In this document: positions 1 through 9,636 of the stretch, piece after piece | Position numbering within the stretch: the stretch's first letter is position 1 | How the letters are laid out: each line of letters begins with the position of its first letter | Source: Emydura subglobosa | Lineage: Eukaryota; Chordata; Testudines; Chelidae | Length of the DNA: 64,000 nt | NCBI GenBank assembly: GCA_007922225.1 | Contig: ML679970.1 | Location: 26,218,631 to 26,282,630 of the forward strand | Direction: 5' to 3' | The notes under the pieces: generated by a model | Seen by the model: only the letters and a program-made list of their open reading frames with translations | What the model was told of the DNA's origin: nothing | Database searches by the model: none | Translations under genes and position numbers: made by a program

Positions 1-452
1 CGCTCTGCCCCTGCCACGTGCTAGCCTTTCCCGGGGTCAGAACTCAGCGCACCCAGCGACAAACCAGGCTGGCAGCCACATGGATCGGAAAGCGGTGGGG
101 ATCGCCCTGGGAAAGGCTACGTTTGGGGCTTGGCACAGAAACGGGGGTCCTCCCAGGACACTGGGTAAAGTCAGGGCAATGAGGCCTTGCAGATCCGTGG
201 CAGGGTGGCTTAGGGGGCTCTGGGGGGTGGCCGGGCAGGGGGGGCTGAGGCGGGAGGTTGTGTGCTACAAGTGAGCTGCTCTTGGGGCCTTTGCCTCCCT
301 CCAGCCTGGCACAGTTGCTGCCTCTGCTGCAACACTGTGGCACTGCTCTGGGAAAGGATCGGGCCCTTCGCTGGACAGCACTGACCCTGACTGTGCCCAG
401 CCCAGCAGCTGCAGCCTACACCCTGTCCTTACAGTGCACCCCTCCCTTCCAG

Positions 453-3400
453 GGGCTCGCCCCCAGCCCATGCAGACCAGGGCGTGTGCAGGAGCCGGGT
501 CGCACACTGAGGCCGCCGCCAGCTCTGGGCTGGGGCACCGACACTGCACAGCCAACGGGGCCTCCAGGAGGCTGCTGTGGAGAGGAGCCTGGGAGCAGGA
601 CAGCACAGAGGCGGCCTATGAGGAGTCCTGGGACAGGTACCTCCCTGGAATCCCTCCTAGGTCCCCAGCCCTTGAATTGAACACCAGGGGATGGTGCATC
701 ATTCACCACCCACCCCAACATGCAGCCACCTCTGGGGTGGGGTGTTGGAGCTGTTTATACAGGGATCCCTCACTCTGTGCTGAGATGCAGCCGCCTCTGG
801 GGTGGGCTATAGGAGTAGTGCAAAGCGGCCTCATCCTGTGCTCAGATCCTCTCTCTCTCTGTCTCTCTCTCTCTCTCTCTCTCATCCCTAGAGTCCCAAG
901 GCTGTGGCACAAGGAGAAGCCAGGAGGAAACACCGCACCCCTGGATCAGGGAGGGAGCTGGGGCCAGGAACCATGGGGGGAGCAGGCAGGGGATGATGGG
1001 TCAGAAGAGGTTGTGGGGAGCCCAAGGTGGGGGCTGAGTGTCAGAGGGAGACAGCGGGGGAGGAACAGGGACCCTGGAGAAGGGGTGGAGCTGAAGGAAG
1101 AGGTAGGGCATGTCCTCATCCAGGGAGTAGGGCAGCTGGCAGAAGGGGAGGGGGGTGATGGATGCTCAGCCATGGGACAGAGTCAGAGGGAGGGGGAGGA
1201 AGAGGGAGGTCTGGCAGGAGGTCAGGGGGGGCAGGAGGTGGGAGGGCAGGATGAAGAGGGCAATAGGGAGGAAGGCTCAGGAGGAGCAAGCGAGAAGGGG
1301 GAGGCAGAGGGGAGGAGGAGCAAGGAAGGCTCAGTCTTGGGGCATGTCCAGGCATCGGCACAGGGGGGGCAGGGTGAGGAAGGCCTGGTGGAGAGGGGTG
1401 GCCAGGAAGAGGAGGAGGAGGAAGGTCTGGCAGGAGATCAGGGGGGCCAGGAGGAGAAGGACGACAGCGAGAGGGAGGAAGGCCTGGTGTGGGGGCAGGA
1501 GGGCAGTGAGGATAAAGAAAGCCTGGCAAAGGGGCCGAGGAGCCAGACCAGGACCAAGGAGAAGGAGAGTGAGGAGGAGGAGGAGGAGGAAGTACGAGTA
1601 GGGTGGGGGGCCCAGGAGCAGGATGAGGAGGAGAGCAGTGAGGAGGAGGAAGGCCTGGCAGGGTGGGGGGTCCAGGAGCAGAGTGAGGAGGAAGAGGAGA
1701 GCAGCGAGGAGGAGGAAGGCCTGGCAGGGCGGGGGGTCCAGGAGCAGGGTGAGGAGGAGGAAGGCCTAGTGGGGCAGCAAGGGGGCCAGGAGGGAGGTGA
1801 GGATGAGGAGGGCAGTGAGGGCCCGACGGTGGGGGCTGAAGGCCATGTGCAGGGGGAGGAGGATGCAGACAGTGACTTGGTGCTGGGCCCCCAGGGCGGC
1901 CCAGGCGGTGGCGTTGAGCTAGACAGGTGAGTCCTCCTCTTACCCCCCCACCCCAGGCCATGAGCCCCAGTGAACCCTCCCCTTTAACCCGTCCCCCCTT
2001 CTCATTGCAGGGGCAGTGGCAGAGACCCCCCTGCCTGGAACAGCCACACCCCAAAGGCCCCACATGGACGGGCAGGTGAGTGAGGAGGCTGGTATCCCCC
2101 CTCCCCCCTGCTGCCCCCTGCCCAGCCCGTCACCCCTCTGTGTCTCCCCCCAGATCTAAGACAGGACTCCAGCTGGGAGGAGGAGGAGGACGCAGAGAGT
2201 GAAGCCGATGACGACATAGAAGCTGCTTTGGCTCCCCCCGGAAACGCAACGGAACCAAGGTGGGAATCAGCCCTGAATCCTGTGTTCCCATGGGGCACTA
2301 GGGGGCGCTGTGCTGTAGGGGCAAGACGGGTGCTCTCCCCTCGCAGTCAGCGCAACCCCTGCCAGATAGAAAGAGGCTGGAGCAGAGGCACAGAACTCCC
2401 TTCCCTTTCTCAGCCAGGCTGATGAAAACCCCCTGCTCCCAGAATGCCCTCTGCTCGCCCAAGGCTCAATGCGCCGATGGCTTTCTCTGCCCAGAGGGAT
2501 GCCTGTGGCTGCAGACTGAGCATGGGGCCCAGCCCATGGGGCAGTTCTAGCGCTGTTATGTAGTGTGCAACACTGCCCTCTGCTGGGCGACATCCGAGCA
2601 GCTCCCCCATGTGTCAGAGGCCCTGTAGGCCTACAGTCTCGGGGGAGGCCCCTCAGTGGGCCTTTGCAGCAGGCCTCCACCACAGGGGAGGAGCTGGACA
2701 GAAAGGCTTCTGGGCCGGGTGAGCAAAGCCAGGTTAACCCTCCCCCAGCCCAGCCAAAAGTGGTTCCTAGTACAGTACAAGAGGAGGTATCTAGTGGTTA
2801 GAGCAGGGGGCTGGGAGCCAGGACTCCTGGTTTCTATCCCCAGCTCTAGTCAAGGAATAGGGTCTGGTGGGTTAGAGCAGGCGTACTCCAAGGTTCTGTC
2901 CCTGGCACTTAATGGATAAATAATGGTGGACTATGGAACAAGTGCCCCCGGGACTAATCATCATCAGCCTACTCTGATATAAACGCAGAGCAGCATGGCA
3001 TTTACAAGACACTACACCAGACTAATCCAGGTCACTGCACACACAGCCCTCCTGCCTGCAGAAGGGAGGAGAGAGAACACACTGCATAGGTACAGACCTC
3101 AGTGCCCAGGAGTGGGCCTGATACCCCAGTGACGGGTGTGGGGTCAGCACCTGCATGGGGCAGAGCAGCTGGCTAGCCTCCTGGTGGGAGCTGGGTGCTG
3201 AGTCCCCTCTGTTGTCTGCACTTTGCAGGATAAAGAGAACGTTGGAGAGCCATGAGCGAAGGAGAGGCAACCAGGGGAGCCCTCCCTTGCAGGAAGGATC
3301 AAAGGAAGTCAGTGGCCAAGGTACAATGGGCAAAAGACAGGACAGGTTCTACAGGCACAGTCCAGTCCACCAGCTCGTCCCTCCTCCCAGGAGGATGAGC

Positions 3401-5179
3401 TGGTTGTCTTTCAGGGAATCCAGCTCCATGGATAGTGATAGGATATGGGGCCTTTCCCTTCTAGAGGGCACAGGCTCCGATCTGGTCCCAGGATGGGTGT
3501 GACATACCGGGGTCAGTCCAGACCAGTGAGGGGCTGTGTCACCCCTGTCCTGAACCTTGGTTCTCATACAATACTTTGCTGCAGCAGATCTCACACGGGC
3601 TGCCCTCAAACGGCCTTCCAGCCTGCAGGTCACACCCGAGTGTCTGTGTGTAACTGCAGCTTACCAGCCACACTTAGGTTGTACTCAGACTTTTACCAGC
3701 CTCGGTTACCTCTGCCAGGTGAGCCCAGTCCCGGATGTTTGTCCTGTTCTGCCCAGCCCTCCCCTGGACAGTCCAGAGATAAGGAATCCATTATTCCCTT
3801 AAGGGAATGACAGACACACAATGGGCCACCCTACGGAGACATTTCAAGTTAAACACACTGGATTAGATCAAACAATCCAACACGTTCATTAACTACAAGG
3901 AGATCGATGTGGAGTGAGGACGCGCAATGAGAGTCAGAAATGGTTACGAGATAAAATGTTTTCTAGTGCCTAACTTAACAAACTATATTAGATTTAAAGC
4001 AAAGCTTCTCACCACAGGCTTCCAACAGCATCACTGACCAAAGTCTTCAGGTCAAGGCCCTGCCCCCAGAGTCCAACAGCTGTTTCCTTCGTCTTCTCAG
4101 GTGTGGAGAATGAGATAGGCAGGGGTGGGGAGTCCTGGGGGTATTTGCCCCTCCTTTTTTTAGCTTCACTCCCTCTTGGTAAAGCATTTCCAGCTGAGAA
4201 CCAAGAGACAGGGGTTGAAGGAGGAAGAACACCTCATGCTGTGGTTTTGCTAAGGTCTTGTCTACACTAGCACTGATGCCAGCAAAACTTTTGTCACTCA
4301 GGGGCGTGAAAAAAACATGTACAAATATTATTACAATAGTATGTAAGGTGTGAATACAGGGGTGCACTCCATCACAGTGAGGGAGGCTAGCAGGCTCAGG
4401 GAATGGGATCTGGGGCCTTTCCCCTCTAGGGAGTGCTGGGTTCTGTCTGGATCTGCGCATGCATGAGATGAGTTTGCCAGGTCTCCACCCATTTCTTCAG
4501 GGGGCAGACCTCCCCCAAGGTGCACTAATTAACCCCATGTGAATCTGTTGTCTGCTGGGGAAGGGGAAGCAATTGATTAATAAACTGGTTGAAAGAGGGG
4601 GGACCATGTGGTCAGGGCATTTGTCTCATTTAAAGAGCCAGAGCATGAGGACGAGTCATTGAGTGGCCTTCACTGTGGGGAGCAGGCAGCTCCCACAGGG
4701 TGGGGCAGGTTAGCCTCATTCCTATGGTCCTTGCTATAGCACTAGCCCCTCTATGGACCAGTGGGGCTGGACAGGCCACGGAGGCTGGGATCCATCTGCG
4801 TTCAGAACGGTCTCCTCGGGGCAGGCAGGGGTGCCCCCAGCTGGGAGTGCTCTGACCCCTCTGGGTTTGTGCTTCCTTCCTCAGGGCAGCACCACCGGGG
4901 CCTGCAGCTGGCAGTGTCACCAGTGAGAAGATGCCCACAGACAGGGACAGGTTAATGCAGAGCTGAGGATAGAACCCAAGAGTCCTGGCTTCTAGCCCCC
5001 CTGCTCTAGGCCACTAGCTCCCACTGCCTCTCAGAGTCGTGAATAGAACCCAGGAGTCCTGGCCATGCCTGCTTACCCCATTTTCCTGCGCAGGTGACTC
5101 GGAGGAGCTGGGAGCAGACCTGGAGACGTCACTGAGGGAGGACCAGAGCCTGGAGGACCAGGACAGCTTCTATGACTGA
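453..5179 (+). CDS. Unidentified Glu/Gly-rich repetitive acidic protein, 3' part of gene
   Basis: I do not recognise this gene. Six exons join in phase with consensus borders: about 453-636 (start uncertain), 892-1926, 2011-2075, 2154-2259, 4885-4922 and 5094-5179. The stop is TGA and the protein ends in DQDSFYD. The 345-codon second exon is dominated by Glu and Gly, with degenerate repeats of roughly 20 to 25 residues around cores such as EEEEGLAGWGVQEQ and EEEEGLAGRGVQEQ. The tail stays acidic (EEEEDAESEADDD, SDSEELGADLE). No folded domain, signal peptide or membrane segment is visible. In composition it resembles the Glu-Gly-rich ORF15 region of RPGR, but this is not evidence of homology. 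An optional exon at 3229-3320 would change the reading frame of the tail. The 5' end is not resolved, and the true start may lie outside the window. A polyadenylation signal follows 227 bases after the stop. Confidence 0.55.
715..840 (+). repeat. 65-bp-period dispersed repeat
   Basis: A copy of a family recognised by CTGTTTATACAGGGATCC followed by GAGATGCAGCCGCCTCTGGG. It lies between the first two exons of the acidic gene. Other copies occur near 15700, 18700, 19230, 33970, 46170, 47530, 58030 and 63780. Confidence 0.6.
850..884 (+). repeat. CT microsatellite acting as polypyrimidine tract
   Basis: An almost pure CT run ends eight bases before the AG acceptor of the large acidic exon at 892. 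It would serve as that exon's polypyrimidine tract. Confidence 0.7.
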
Positions 5180-5405
5180 GGAAGGGATCCAGAGCCTGCG
5201 GATGGGAGAGTCACTTTGTCTGGCCTTGGGGGTGCAGAGAGACACGGAGTCAGGGCTGTGGAGCTGGCCACCAGAATGAGAGTGACACGTGGACTGGGGG
5301 ATCCCCCAGTGTGCAGTGTCACCCCATCCTGAGGCTGCCCTTCTCCCCCAGAGTGCAGGGCTCTGATTGTCCAGGACCCTCAGAGCACGTGGTTGCACAT
5401 CAGGC

Positions 5406-5411
5406 AATAAA
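5406..5411 (+). terminator. Polyadenylation signal of the acidic-protein gene
   Basis: AATAAA lies 227 bases after the TGA of the last exon, a normal 3'UTR length. This supports 5094-5179 as the terminal exon. Confidence 0.55.
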
Positions 5412-6830
5412 CTCCCTCCGAAGGGATCTGAGTGGAGAGGCCAGGTGGGGCAAAGGGGCCCAAGGGAGGCAGGGAGTTTATAATGCCCCATTATGGGAGG
5501 GCAGGGAAGCTTTTCCAGTCAGAGGCTGGGTCAGAGGAGTGGGGGAGACAGGATGCACTGGGGGACTGTGGACACTGACTGATGAATCCAGAGTGATTGA
5601 ATGGGGAGAGAGAGAGAGACAGGACTCTGGCATCAATCCAGAGTCACCCACTGACTGCTAGGGGTCAGGCCAGTGCCCATCTGTACTTAGGTGGTTGGGG
5701 ATCTGGCACCTGGGGCAGGGCGGCATTGGTGCAGGTGCATCTCAGCACTGGTCTTGGAGTCCCCTGCCCCGTGTCTGGGAATGAAGCAGTGGCTGGGGCC
5801 GGGTGGACTCGTGGGGACGGGTCCCAGCTGTGAGTGTGTCTGTGGGGGAATCCTTCCAGGCCAGACAATCTCTATGATAGTGGGTTGTGGCAATGAGGGA
5901 GGAAGGGACACACTCCTGGGGTAGTCCCTGGGGAAGGGAGTCCAATATTCCAGGTTGGTGGGCTGGGAATGCCAGCTGAGACACAAACTGGCTGCCTGGG
6001 AAGCTGTAGCTGGCCTGAGAAAGCAGCTGTAAGATGAATGCTGCAAGGAGCAAAGCTGGTTGTTGCCAGGGGTAAAAGGAGCCTGTTTGGTTCTAACCCA
6101 GCTCTGGGAAGCAACACTGGGTGTGCCTGACTTGAGAATGCTTGAACTCGGAAGGGCAGACAGGCCCTTGGGGGGGACTGTGCCCAGTTTGGGACTGGGA
6201 TGAAGACTGTTTAAGTTCTGTTTTGAAAGATGGTGCGGGTTTTAATAAACTGGACTCTAGAAAGGGAATGCTTTGAATATCTGGACTGTGAGGACATTTT
6301 AAGAGGCAGTGAATAAAAGGGAAACTGAGGCAGGTTGCTGCAGAGCCATCCCTGGCCATGAGGGGGCTCCCAGGAAGCAGCAGACTCTTACACACTTCAG
6401 TTGATCGCTGTATGGATTCTGGCTGGAAGAACTTGGCTGGATTTCTCAAGAACTTGGGAAAGGGGTCCGGGGAGGTTGGGAGAGAAGAAGTGCTGGGGAG
6501 CAAGTTGTGTTTGGGGCCTTCCTAGTCCAGATATAGAAATGAGGGAGGGGAACCAGTGAGGGAAGGAGGGAACATGGGGGACAGATCTCACTCTGAAACC
6601 CCCTGATCCAGCTTCAAATCCAGCCCTGAAACAGCTCCATGGAGCTTTTAGCAAATGCCCTTGGCAGCAATGTGTGGTACAGTGTGAACCTGCAGCCTCA
6701 GCCATTGGCTCTTAGTCTAACTTTCTCTGCTGGATTAAAGAGCCCTTTAATCCCCAGGATTTTTTCCCATGAAGGTGCTTGGACACTGTGATCAATCTCC
6801 CCTCAAATCCTCCATCTGCTCTGAGAGAAG

Positions 6831-7240
6831 CTAAACAGAAGGCTCTTTAAGTCTCTCACTGCCAGGCATTTTCTCCAGCCCTTGGTTCTTTCTTGAGGCC
6901 TTCTTCTGCATCCTTCTCCAATTTTTCAACATCCTTCTTAACACGGGGTCCCCCGAACTGGCCGCACTATCCCAACGTGGGTCTCCCCAGCGCCATATGC
7001 AGAGATAGAATCCCTCCCTGCTCCTACTCACTACTCCCCTGTCTACACAGCCAAGGGTCACATTGGCCCTTCTGGCCACAGCATGGCACTGGGAGCTCGG
7101 GGTCAGTTTCTCATCCACTATGACCTGTCCAGAGTCAGTGCTCTCCAGGAGCCAGTGCCCGCTCTGTCGATGTGGCCTGACCCCCTTGTTCCTAGGTGGG
7201 GAACCTTGCACTTAGCTGTATTGAAATACACTGTATATCC
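6831..7240 (-). repeat. Degraded LINE (CR1/L2-like) remnant
   Basis: The - strand translation holds decayed pieces resembling the C-terminal region of CR1-like reverse transcriptases, such as ANVTLGC and CVDRGVVSRSRE followed by LERVQRRA-like residues, with frame breaks. It is non-functional. Confidence 0.45.
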
Positions 7241-7365
7241 AGAGGGGTAGCCGTGTTAGTCTGTATACAGCATATCCCGCAGGCCATCTAGCTCGCTCCG
7301 GCCTTGCATCAGCATCCCAGTGCAGCAGGGGGCAGCACAGGCTGGCAGAGCCCAGAGCACTGGCT

Positions 7366-7380
7366 GGTTGCTAGGCAACC
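7366..7380. promoter_or_regulatory. RFX X-box-like palindrome
   Basis: GGTTGCTAGGCAACC is a 15-base inverted repeat centred on the A at 7373. It matches the known consensus of RFX-family X-boxes (GTTGCC or GTTGCT half-sites meeting as a palindrome). No gene start is obvious within 1 kb; the nearest is MRPL11, 2.3 kb downstream. Confidence 0.4.
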
Positions 7381-7658
7381 ATTCAGGAGTCAGGTTTCCC
7401 AGGCTTCTGGGACCCCCGTAGGCCCCAGAGCTTGGGGTGGGAGTTGCGGGGCAGGCTCAGACTTGGAAGCAGGGCAGAGTGGAGAAGTGGGAGCTTTGGG
7501 GGGTTTCCATCTAAGCACCTCAGAGCCGCGTCCTCTCACCTCCCGGGATGCATTATGCTACTTACTCCTGCCAAGCAACCCCTGCACCCTCTCTTGTCTT
7601 GCCCCTGGCCAAAGCTGGAAAGAGCAACCTAAACGACAGCCGGGTTTGCTTAATATTT

Positions 7659-7726
7659 GGAGCCAGATCCTCGGCTGGTGTACAAAAAACCTGGAGGATT
7701 TATGCCCGGTCAGGATCTGGCCCTTT
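7659..7726. repeat. Short fold-back (MITE-like) element
   Basis: AGCCAGATCCTCGGCTGG at the left is answered by the inverted GGATCTGGCC at the right, with TTAA-like flanks. It resembles fold-back repeats common in sauropsid genomes. Confidence 0.35.
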
Positions 7727-8779
7727 AACCCACCCAATGGCGTTGAGCCTGTTTCTCCCGTCCCTTGGCAGCCATGTAAATCACGAGTGACCGCATCAAT
7801 GTCTGTGTGGTTACACCGGAGTGAAACCAGTGTAGTGTTGCTGGGAGACGTCTCAGGGCCCCTGGATAGAAACTGAGTGAATTTTCCTCTGACATTTCTA
7901 AGGTGTAATTATTGTAAAGCCTACCTGGAGCCGAGCAGTGTGGCTGCAGCACTTTAGAACATGTGATGCTAAAACAACTTGCGTTTCGCCATTTGTTGTC
8001 ATGCTGCTCTGGACCACTCAGGCTTGCCTATGAAATGATGCTAGTCCCTGGAGCTGGTGGGAGGTTTTCCAGAACAACATTTTTCCAGCAAAAAATGGCT
8101 TTTTGATTAAACGAAAATCCCTTTCTCTCCCCTTCAAAAACAATCTATTTTTGTCAAAACATTTCATGTAGAAAAACTTAAATCTACACATTTCAACAAG
8201 GACAAAAAAAGTGAGGGTTTATTTTGGGGGGCGAGGGGGAAATATGTGTGAGGTTTGTTTGCCAAGCAGCCTTCCTAGTTACTTTAAGGCCAATGAATAT
8301 TCTAGAGTTTATATAGGTGGAAGAGAGATCCCATGTGGCCAGTTTTATCATGAGTTTTATGATATTTGCTTTTCCCCTTAAAGCCCCAGGGCCCAGATTC
8401 TTGGGATTACAGGAGAATCTTATCTTTCATTAAAATAAGTAATTAAAAGTCAGCTGTCCTGATTGTGGAAAAAAGCTTGGAATGTCCCCACGTGCTCCGT
8501 AAGTGCCTCAGAAACCAGAAGACAACCCTGCCCCCAGATCTCATTTTTAAAATCATCTCCTGCGTTTTCAGGCCAGACTCATGATTTGTGTGAGTGTTTA
8601 GGGCTGGGGTTGCTGGAGACTGTATGGTATACACAGGGAATCCGCCCCTTGCAGATCGATACTCCTATTTGCTGCAAAATCTGAAGGTGAGAGAAATAAC
8701 TTGGAACGCCCTGGGTTACTGAAAAGGAAGAGCAAACTTGGATGTATCAAGCTGCTGTCTAGCATAAAACAAAGCACTC

Positions 8780-8800
8780 TGTGTGTGTGTGTGTGTCTGT
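8780..8800 (+). repeat. GT microsatellite
   Basis: A short run of GT dinucleotides lies just upstream of the ZNF143-like array. Confidence 0.7.
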
Positions 8801-8825
8801 ATCTGTCTCTTTTGGAATGGGAACT

Positions 8826-8975
8826 GTCACTCCCAGCAAGCACTTGTGTCAACACAGGGAGGAGACTACAACTCCCAGCATGCATTGGGTCAGTACATGC
8901 AAGACGAGAACTACAACTCCCGGCATGCACATGGAGGAGGGAAGAGGAAGGAACAGCAGCTCCCAGCATGCCCCT
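8826..8975 (+). promoter_or_regulatory. Four-copy ZNF143/THAP11-like motif array
   Basis: The core CTCCCAGCATGC recurs in the same direction at 8830 (CTCCCAGCAAGC), 8872, 8917 (CTCCCGGCATGC) and 8960, with spacings of 42, 45 and 43 bases. The two central copies carry the full ACTACAACTCCC(A/G)GCATGC form. That is the known SBS/M1 promoter motif bound by ZNF143 (Staf), with THAP11 and HCFC1. The array lies 660-810 bases upstream of the MRPL11 start codon, and a likely splice acceptor just before that codon suggests an upstream non-coding exon. A promoter role for MRPL11 is inferred. Confidence 0.6.
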
Positions 8976-9189
8976 CGCTCACGCTGTGTCAGGTCCCAAT
9001 ATGTCTGCGCCCAGGCGGGGCTGACCGGGAGTTGATGTCTGGGGCACGTGGGGCAATAAGGCAGAGACGAGAGGCTGAGGTTTGGGGATAGCAATGGGTG
9101 GGGCCTGGGGCGCACAGGGCGGAGCCAGGGAGCCAGGCGGGGCCGGGCCGGGCCATGCCATGCCATGGGGTGGTGGGACGCATGGGGTG

Positions 9190-9390
9190 TGAGGTTGCAG
9201 GGGGCTGAGCTGTCTGGTGAAGCTGCTTGGGGCCCAGGGGATTTGGGGGGCTGAGCTGTGTATATGGTGGGTCCCAGGCGGTTGAGCTGTGTGGTTGGGG
9301 TGTATGGGAGTCCCAGGCGGTTGAGCTGTGTGGTTGGGTGTATGGGGCCCAGTGGATCGCGGTGGGCTGAGCTATATCATAGGGGTGTGG
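9190..9390 (+). repeat. Minisatellite upstream of MRPL11
   Basis: About four imperfect units of roughly 50 bases contain GGTTGAGCTGTGTGGTTGG. It lies between the motif array and the first MRPL11 coding exon. Confidence 0.6.
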
Positions 9391-9636
9391 GGGGCACTAA
9401 GGCCCCCAGGATATGATGGTTTCTAACTGCTATGGCACAAATGCCAGTTTTCCTAGGCCCATGCCATTTCTTGGGTGGGAAATGAGCCCCTCCTAGTGCC
9501 AGCTTGGTGGTGCTAGAGAGCCTGTCAGTCCATCTGTCCATTCACCCCCCCTCCTCCTTTCTCCTGGAGCTGGATCCTCCCTTGACCTCCCGTGACCTCC
9601 CTTCTCCTCTTTACTCATCTGGCAGCTAGACTCACC

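Larger units (their letters stand above)
5412..8820. other. Intergenic interval between the acidic gene and MRPL11
   Basis: No convincing gene is visible. The stretch holds an AT-richer segment with two AATAAA signals (about 6244 and 6310) that could belong to an old retroelement, a LINE remnant on the - strand near 6831-7240, an RFX-type palindrome at 7366 and a fold-back element near 7660. Between about 7900 and 8780 I see nothing assignable. Confidence 0.5.

Noticed and set aside
1116..2063. A 315-residue Pro/Leu-rich ORF on the - strand
   Set aside because: It is the antisense shadow of the Glu/Gly codons (GAG/GGG) of the acidic exons and has no features of its own.
3229..3320. Possible extra exon of the acidic gene (IKRTLESHERRRG)
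   Set aside because: The borders look plausible, but inclusion shifts the frame of the last two exons and loses the acidic tail. It was left as an optional exon.
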